Source: Osmia lignaria lignaria (Eukaryota; Arthropoda; Insecta; Hymenoptera; Megachilidae). Taken from it: a stretch of DNA of 64,000 nt. The stretch covers positions 2,440,001 to 2,504,000 of the forward strand of contig NW_027478160.1 of NCBI RefSeq assembly GCF_051020975.1. Reading direction: 5' to 3'. The first letter of the stretch is position 1, and every line of letters begins with the position of its first letter. This document shows, piece by piece, positions 57,682 to 64,000 of this stretch. The notes beneath the pieces were generated by a model. The model made no database searches. It was not told where the DNA came from and saw only the letters and a list, made by a program, of their open reading frames with translations. A program made the translations under genes and the position numbers.

Positions 57682-59935
57682 TCAGATGCGTAGTTCTCGA
57701 GATATATCAAGATATTTAAAAGTTCCGAAGCCGCACCAACATAATAGAGATACAGAAACACCGTGGCCCCTTTCTTTGAGATAACTTTGCACTATTGCGA
57801 GCCGCAAATGCCACTTCCAGCTTAGCTGTGCAGAAGAAGTACAACAAGAAGAAGAAATATCTCGAAATATGTCCGTCAGGCCCCTTCCCTTGAGATATAT
57901 CTGCAAATATCTCGGAAACGAAGCGAGCTATGGCAAAATGTTAAGAGACCTTTTTTGTAGAGAATTAAGTTTCCTACTTTTTATGTTCTATGATATTTTT
58001 TGATCAGATGCGTAGTTCTCGAGATATATCAAGATATTTAAAAGTTCCGAAGCCGCACCAACATAATAGAGATACAGAAACACCGTGGCCCCCTTCTTTG
58101 AGATAACGCTGCACTAGTGCGAGCCGCAAATGCCACTTCCAGCTTAGCTGTGCAGAAGAAGAACAACAAGAAGAAGAAATATCTCGAAATATGTCCGTCA
58201 GGCCCCTTCCCTTGAGATAAATCTGCAAATATCTCGGAAACGAAGCGAGCTATGGCAAAATGTTAAGAGACCTTTTTTGTAGAGAATTAAGTTTCCTACT
58301 TTTTATGTTCTACGATATTTTTTGATCAGATGCGCAGTTCTCGAGATATATCAAGATATTTAAAAGTTCCGAAGCCGCACCAACATAATAGAGATACAGA
58401 AACACCGTGGCTCCTTTCTTTGAGATAACTCTGCACTATTGCGAGCTGGAAATGCCACTTCCAGTTTAGCTGTGCAGAAGAAGAACAACAAGAAGAAGAA
58501 ATATCTCGAAATATGTCCGTCAGGCCCCTTCCCTTGAGATAAATCTGCAAATATCTCGGAAACGAAGCGAGCTATGGCAAAATGTTAAGAGACCTTTTTT
58601 GTAGAGAATTAAGTTTCCTACTTTTTATGTTCTATAATATTTTTTGATCAGAAGCGTAGTTTTCGAGATATATCGAGATATTTAAAAGTTCCGAAGCCGC
58701 ACCAACATAATAGAAATACAGAAACACCGTGGCCCCTTTCTTTGAAATAACTCTGCACTATCGCGACCTGCAAATGCCAGTTCCAGCTTAGCTGTGCAGA
58801 AGAGGAACAACAAGAAGAAGAAATATCTCGGAATATGTCCGTCAGGCCCCTTCCCTTGAGCTAAATCTGCAAATATCTCGGAAACGATGCCAGCTATGGG
58901 AAAATGTTAAGAGACCTTTATTGTAGAGAATTAAGTTTCCTACCTTTTATGTTCTATGATATTTTTTGATCAGATGCGTAGTTCTCGAAGTATATCAAGA
59001 TATTTAAAAGTTCCGAAGCCGCACCAACATAATAGAGATACAGAAACACCGTGGCCCGTTTCTTTGAGATAACTGTGCACTAGTGCGAGCCGCAAATGCC
59101 ACTTCCAGCTTAGCTGTGCAGAAGAAGAACAACAAGAAGAAGAAATATCTCGAAAGATGTCCGTCAGGCCCCTTCCCTTGAGATAAATCTGCAAATATCT
59201 CGGAAACGAAGCGAGCTATGGCAAAATGTTAAGAGACCTTTTTTGTAGAGAATTAAGTTTGCTACTTTTTATGTTCTATGATATTTTTTGATCAGATGCG
59301 TAGTTCTCGAAGTATATCAAGATATTTAAAAGTTCCGAAGCCGCACCAACATAATAGAGATACAGAAACACAGTGGCCCCTTTCTTTGAGATAACTCTGC
59401 ACTATTGCGAGCTGCAAATGCCACTTCCAGCTTAGCTGTGCAGAAGAAGAACAACAAGAAGAAGAAATATCTCGAAATATGTCCGTCAGGCCCTTTCCCT
59501 TCAGATAAATCTGCAAATATCTCGGAAACGAAGCGAGCTATGGCAAAATGCTAGGAGACCTTTTTTGTAGAGAATTATGTTTCCTACAATTTATGTTCTA
59601 TGATATTTTTTGATCAGAAGCGTAGTTTTCGAGATATATCGAGATATTTAAAAGTTCCGAAGCCGCACCAACATAATAGAGATACAGAAACACCGTGGCC
59701 CGTTTCTTTGAGATAACTGTGCACTAGTGCGAACCGCAAATGCCACTTCCAGCTTAGCTGTGCAGAAGAAGAACAACAAGAAGAAGAAATATCTCGAAAG
59801 ATGTCCGTCAGGCCCCTTCCCTTGAGATAAATCTGCAAATATCTCGGAAACGAAGCGAGCTATGGCAAAATGTTAAGGGACCTTTTTTGTAGAGAATTAA
59901 GTTTCCTACTTTTTATGTTCTATGATATTTTTTGA
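57682..59935. repeat. Right-hand 7-monomer unit, copy 2 (2254 bp)
   Basis: 57682, 58004 and 58326 match copy 1. 58648 shares both ends with 56394, but its centre (TTGAAATAAC, ATCGCGACCTG, GCCAGTTCC) matches 61224 instead, so it looks like an internal replacement. From 58970 on the block diverges: 58970 and 59614 carry GGCCCGTTTC and GAAAGATGTCC, and 59292 resembles 51565 (ACACAGTGGC, CCCTTTCCCTTCAG). Confidence 0.7.
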
Positions 59936-60579
59936 TCAGATGCGTAGTTCTCGAGATATATCAAGATATTTAAAAGTTCCGAAGCCGCACCAACATAATA
60001 GAGATACAGAAACACCGTGGCCCCCTTCTTTCAGATAACGCTGCACTAGTGCGAGCCGCAAATGCCACTTCCAGCTTAGCTGTGCAGAAGAAGAACAACA
60101 AGAAGAAGAAATATCTCGAAATATGTCCGTCAGGCCCCTTCCCTTGAGATAAATCTGCAAATATCTCGGAAACGAAGCGAGCTATGGCAAAATGCTAAGA
60201 GACCTTTTTTGTAGAGAATTATGTTTCCTACAATTTATGTTCTATGATATTTTTTGATCAGAAGCGTAGTTTTCGAGATATATCGAGATATTTAAAAGTT
60301 CCGAAGCCGCACCAACATAATAGAGATACAGAAACACCGTGGCCCCTTTCTTTGAGATAACTCTGCACTAGTGCGAGCCGCAAATGCCACTTCCAGCTTA
60401 GCTGTGCAGAAGAAGAACAACAAGAAGAAGAAATATCTCGAAATATGACCGTCAGGCCCCTTCCCTTCAGATAAATCTGCAAATATCTCGGAAACGAAGC
60501 GAGCTATGGCAAAATGCTAGGAGACCTTTTTTGTAGAGAATTATGTTTCCTACAATTTATGTTCTATGATATTTTTTGA
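59936..60579. repeat. Displaced copy of the 53496-54139 dimer
   Basis: Private changes CTTTCAGATAACG, CCTTCAGATAAAT and GCTAGGAGACC are shared with 53496-54139 at an offset of 6440 bp (20 monomers). GTTAAGGGACC just before 59936 is also shared with the site just before 53496. The 60258 monomer has a private ATGACCGTC. Confidence 0.75.
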
Positions 60580-61545
60580 TCAGAAGCGTAGTTTTCGAGA
60601 TATATCGAGATATTTAAAAGTTCCGAAGCCGCACCAACATAATAGAGATACAGAAACACCGTGGCCCGTTTCTTTGAGATAACTGTGCACTAGTGCGAGC
60701 CGCAAATGCCACTTCCAGCTTAGCTGTGCAGAAGAAGTACAACAAGAAGAAGAAATATCTCGAAATATGTCCGTCAGGCCCCTTCCCTTGAGATAAATCT
60801 GCAAATATCTCGGAAACGAAGCGAGCTATGGCAAAATGTTAAGAGACCTTTTTTGTAGAGAATTAAGTTTCCTACTTTTTATGTTCTACGATATTTTTTG
60901 ATCAGATGCGTAGTTCTCGAGATATATCAAGATATTTAAAAGTTCCGAAGCCGCACCAACATAATAGAGATACAGAAACACCGTGGCTCCTTTCTTTGAG
61001 ATAACTCTGCACTATTGCGAGCTGGAAATGCCACTTCCAGTTTAGCTGTGCAGAAGAAGAACAACAAGAAGAAGAAATATCTCGAAATATGTCCGTCAGG
61101 CCCCTTCCCTTGAGATAAATCTGCAAATATCTCGGAAACGAAGCGAGCTATGGCAAAATGTTAAGAGACCTTTTTTGTAGAGAATTAAGTTTCCTACTTT
61201 TTATGTTCTATAATATTTTTTGATCAGAAGCGTAGTTTTCGAGATATATCGAGATATTTAAAAGTTCCGAAGCCGCACCAACATAATAGAAATACAGAAA
61301 CACCGTGGCCCCTTTCTTTGAAATAACTCTGCACTATCGCGACCTGCAAATGCCAGTTCCAGCTTAGCTGTGCAGAAGAGGAACAACAAGAAGAAGAAAT
61401 ATCTCGGAATATGTCCGTCAGGCCCCTTCCCTTGAGATAAATCTGCAAATATCTCGGAAACGATGCCAGCTATGGGAAAATGTTAAGAGACCTTTATTGT
61501 AGAGAATTAAGTTTCCTACTTTTTATGTTCTATGATATTTTTTGA
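60580..61545. repeat. Three monomers related to the right-hand 7-monomer unit
   Basis: 60580 joins GGCCCGTTTC (as in 59614) to GAAGTACAAC (as in 57682). 60902 matches 56072 and 58326 (CTACGATATT, GGCTCC). 61224 matches 58648 but has GAGATAAAT instead of GAGCTAAAT. They may be a third, incomplete copy of the unit. Confidence 0.7.
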
Positions 61546-62511
61546 TCAGATGCGTAGTTCTCGAAGTATATCAAGATATTTAAAAGTTCCGAAGCCGCAC
61601 CAACATAATAGAGATACAGAAACAACGTGGCCCCTTTCTTTGAGATAACTGTGCACTAGTGCGAGCCGCAAATGCCACTTCCAGCTTAGCTGTGCAGAAG
61701 AAGAACAACAAGAAGAAGAAATATCTCGAAATATGTCCGTCAGGCCCCTTCCCTTGAGCTAAATCTGCAAATATCTCGGAAACGATGCCAGCTATGGGAA
61801 AATGTTAAGAGACCTTTATTGTAGAGAATTAAGTTTCCTACTTTTTATGTTCTATGATATTTTTTGATCAGATGCGTAGTTCTCGAAGTATATCAAGATA
61901 TTTAAAAGTTCCGAAGCCGCACCAACATAATAGAGATACAGAAACACCGTGGCCCCCTTCTTTGAGATAACGCTGCACTAGTGCGAGCCGCAAATGCCAC
62001 TTCCAGCTTAGCTGTGCAGAAGAAGAACAACAAGAAGAAGAAATATCTCGAAATATGTCCGTCAGGCCCCTTCCCTTGAGATAAATCTGCAAATATCTCG
62101 GAAACGAAGCGAGCGATGGCAAAATGCTAAGAGACCTTTTTTGTAGAGAATTATGTTTCCTACAATTTATGTTCTATGATATTTTTTGATCAGAAGCGTA
62201 GTTTTCGAGATATATCGAGATATTTAAAAGTTCCGAAGCCGCACCAACATAATAGAGATACAGAAACACCGTGGCCCCTTTCTTTGAGATAACTCTGCAC
62301 TAGTGCGAGCCGCAAATGCCACTTCCAGCTTAGCTGTGCAGAAGAAGAGCAACAAGAAGAAGAAATATCTCGAAATATGTCCGTCAGGCCCCTTCCCTTG
62401 AGATAAATCTGCAAATATCTCGGAAACGAAGCGAGCTATGGCAAAATGTTAACAGACCTTTTTTGTAGAGAATTAAGTTTCCTACTTTTTATGTTCTATG
62501 ATATTTTTTGA
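61546..62511. repeat. 3-monomer unit, copy 1 (966 bp)
   Basis: Monomers 61546 (AACAACGTGG, GAGCTAAAT, GATGCCAGC, CTTTATTG), 61868 (TCGAAGTATATC, GGCCCCCTTC, GAGCGATGG) and 62190 (AGAGCAAC, GTTAACAGACC) repeat 966 bp later. The 61546 head reads TCGAAGTATATC while its partner at 62512 reads TCGAGATATATC, so the duplication edge lies inside the monomer. Confidence 0.88.
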
Positions 62512-63477
62512 TCAGATGCGTAGTTCTCGAGATATATCAAGATATTTAAAAGTTCCGAAGCCGCACCAACATAATAGAGATACAGAAACAACGTGGCCCC
62601 TTTCTTTGAGATAACTGTGCACTAGTGCGAGCCGCAAATGCCACTTCCAGCTTAGCTGTGCAGAAGAAGAACAACAAGAAGAAGAAATATCTCGAAATAT
62701 GTCCGTCAGGCCCCTTCCCTTGAGCTAAATCTGCAAATATCTCGGAAACGATGCCAGCTATGGGAAAATGTTAAGAGACCTTTATTGTAGAGAATTAAGT
62801 TTCCTACTTTTTATGTTCTATGATATTTTTTGATCAGATGCGTAGTTCTCGAAGTATATCAAGATATTTAAAAGTTCCGAAGCCGCACCAACATAATAGA
62901 GATACAGAAACACCGTGGCCCCCTTCTTTGAGATAACGCTGCACTAGTGCGAGCCGCAAATGCCACTTCCAGCTTAGCTGTGCAGAAGAAGAACAACAAG
63001 AAGAAGAAATATCTCGAAATATGTCCGTCAGGCCCCTTCCCTTGAGATAAATCTGCAAATATCTCGGAAACGAAGCGAGCGATGGCAAAATGCTAAGAGA
63101 CCTTTTTTGTAGAGAATTATGTTTCCTACAATTTATGTTCTATGATATTTTTTGATCAGAAGCGTAGTTTTCGAGATATATCGAGATATTTAAAAGTTCC
63201 GAAGCCGCACCAACATAATAGAGATACAGAAACACCGTGGCCCCTTTCTTTGAGATAACTCTGCACTAGTGCGAGCCGCAAATGCCACTTCCAGCTTAGC
63301 TGTGCAGAAGAAGAGCAACAAGAAGAAGAAATATCTCGAAATATGTCCGTCAGGCCCCTTCCCTTGAGATAAATCTGCAAATATCTCGGAAACGAAGCGA
63401 GCTATGGCAAAATGTTAACAGACCTTTTTTGTAGAGAATTAAGTTTCCTACTTTTTATGTTCTATGATATTTTTTGA
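62512..63477. repeat. 3-monomer unit, copy 2 (966 bp)
   Basis: It is tandem to copy 1. Apart from the head of the first monomer I found no difference by eye, including the rare GAGCGATGG (62112 and 63078) and AGAGCAAC (62346 and 63312). It is a recent duplication. Confidence 0.88.
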
Positions 63478-63799
63478 TCAGATGCGTAGTTCTCGAGATA
63501 TATCAAGATATTTAAAAGTTCCGAAGCCGCACCAACATAATAGAGATACAGAAACACCGTGGCCCCTTTCTTTGAGATAACTCTGCACTAGTGCGAGCCG
63601 CAAATGCCACTTCCAGCTTAGCTGTGCAGAAGAAGAACAACAAGAAGAAGAAATATCTCGAAATATGTCCGTCAGGCCCCTTCCCTTGAGATAAATCTGC
63701 AAATATCTCGGAAACGAAGCGAGCTATGGCAAAATGTTAAGAGACCTTTTTTGTAGAGAATTAAGTTTCCTACTTTTTATGTTCTATGATATTTTTTGA
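63478..63799. repeat. Single type B monomer before the right edge
   Basis: A plain monomer with a type B head and AGTGCGAGCCG, close to 57360 and 54784. Its head matches that of 62512, which fits the proposed inside-monomer edge of the 966-bp duplication. Confidence 0.75.
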
Positions 63800-64000
63800 T
63801 CAGATGCGTAGTTCTCGAGATATATCAAGATATTTAAAAGTTCCGAAGCCGCACCAACATAATAGAGATACAGAAACACCGTGGCCCCTTTCTTTGAGAT
63901 AACTTTGCACTATTGCGAGCTGTAAATGCCACTTCCAGCTTAGCTGTGCAGAAGAAGTACAACAAGAGGAAGAAATATCTCGAAATATGTCCGTCAGGCC
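63800..64000. repeat. Partial monomer at right window edge
   Basis: Only the first 201 bp are present. It carries AACTTTGCAC and GAAGAAGTACAAC, which also mark the monomers at 55428 and 57682, so it may begin another copy of the 7-monomer unit found there. The array continues beyond the window. Confidence 0.9.

Larger units (their letters stand above)
1..64000. repeat. Satellite DNA array, 322-bp monomer, about 199 tandem copies
   Basis: The same sequence recurs head to tail every 322 bp from end to end, always in one orientation. Monomer starts run from 270 to 63800 and their spacing is exactly 322 except at nine identifiable indels. Net added length is 96 bp, which leaves exactly 198 periods of 322 between the first and last phase points. 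By eye neighbouring monomers differ at a few percent of positions, and many variants are shared by monomers a fixed number of units apart, which marks local higher-order repeats. GC is about 39%. No gene, transposon, inversion or spacer interrupts the array, so every stretch of the window is this repeat. The family is not one I recognise. A centromeric or pericentromeric position is an inference from size and purity only. Confidence 0.99.

Noticed and set aside
270..63702. Nearly 200 minus-strand open frames of 69-116 codons as a gene family
   Set aside because: They start at TTG, are one per satellite monomer, show no recognisable domain, and are interrupted by stops and frameshifts without any sign of purifying selection. 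Their similarity is that of the DNA repeat itself.
1..64000. CRISPR array
   Set aside because: Repeats are regular but the unit is 322 bp, with no short repeat plus unique spacer pattern; the whole period is repeated.
1..64000. 5S rDNA or another RNA gene cluster
   Set aside because: The period length would fit a short rDNA unit, but I found no 5S, U-snRNA or tRNA sequence in either strand of the monomer.

Overview
The whole 64 kb window is one uninterrupted, head-to-tail satellite DNA array, so the source is a eukaryotic chromosome. The monomer is 322 bp. Every period in the window can be placed: 197 complete monomers lie between a partial one at the left edge (1-269) and a partial one at the right edge (63800-64000). 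All departures from an exact 322-bp ladder are explained by nine events: three 1-bp insertions, three 1-bp deletions, two identical 15-bp deletions and one 126-bp out-of-register partial copy. I see no protein-coding gene, RNA gene, transposon, inversion or non-satellite spacer. Organism: GC is about 39% and CpG is not depleted (12 CpG in the 270-591 monomer, about 12 expected, hand count). This argues against a heavily CpG-methylated vertebrate or plant germline. The array is compatible with an insect or other arthropod, but I do not recognise the satellite family, so this is a weak inference. A centromeric or pericentromeric location is plausible and unproven.

Monomer anatomy (phase defined by the T of TCA in TGATCA, e.g. 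position 270): a TGATCA palindrome; a short CGAGATAT-rich inverted segment; a first GGCCCCTT-type motif; a purine-rich GAA tract; a second GGCCCCTT-type motif 114 bp after the first; then an AT-rich tail with T runs. The duplicated motif suggests that the 322-bp unit grew from a shorter ancestral repeat. Two linked sequence haplotypes alternate across the tail/head junction: type A (ACAATTTATG, CAGAAGCG, TTTTCGAG, ATCGAGATATTT) and type B (ACTTTTTATG, CAGATGCG, TTCTCGAG, ATCAAGATATTT).

Layout by shared marker variants. 1-3489: mosaic of types also found further right. 3490-12505: two copies of a 14-monomer unit, with a partial third copy to 14115. 14116-15403, 19912-21199 and 21200-22487: a 4-monomer cassette. 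16048-20555: two copies of a 7-monomer unit. 23777-29571: two copies of a 9-monomer unit. 29894-30341: the out-of-register 448-bp monomer. 31631-35494: two almost identical 6-monomer units. 35495-40294: a 7-monomer then an 8-monomer version of one unit. 39973-42870 and 44803-47378: a displaced 8/9-monomer duplication. 47379-55427: mosaic with a local dimer at 53496-54783. 55428-59935: two partly matching 7-monomer units. 61546-63477: two 3-monomer units (966 bp). These are local higher-order repeats of different length. No single unit spans the array.

Nothing here works together as genes. The interest is the legible recombination history: in-register unequal exchanges with breakpoints inside monomers, exact single-monomer losses and gains, short conversion tracts, one microhomology junction, and a left-to-right change in variant frequency. 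A 74-codon open frame recurs on the minus strand. It begins at TTG rather than ATG, tolerates stops and frameshifts, and I judge it non-coding.
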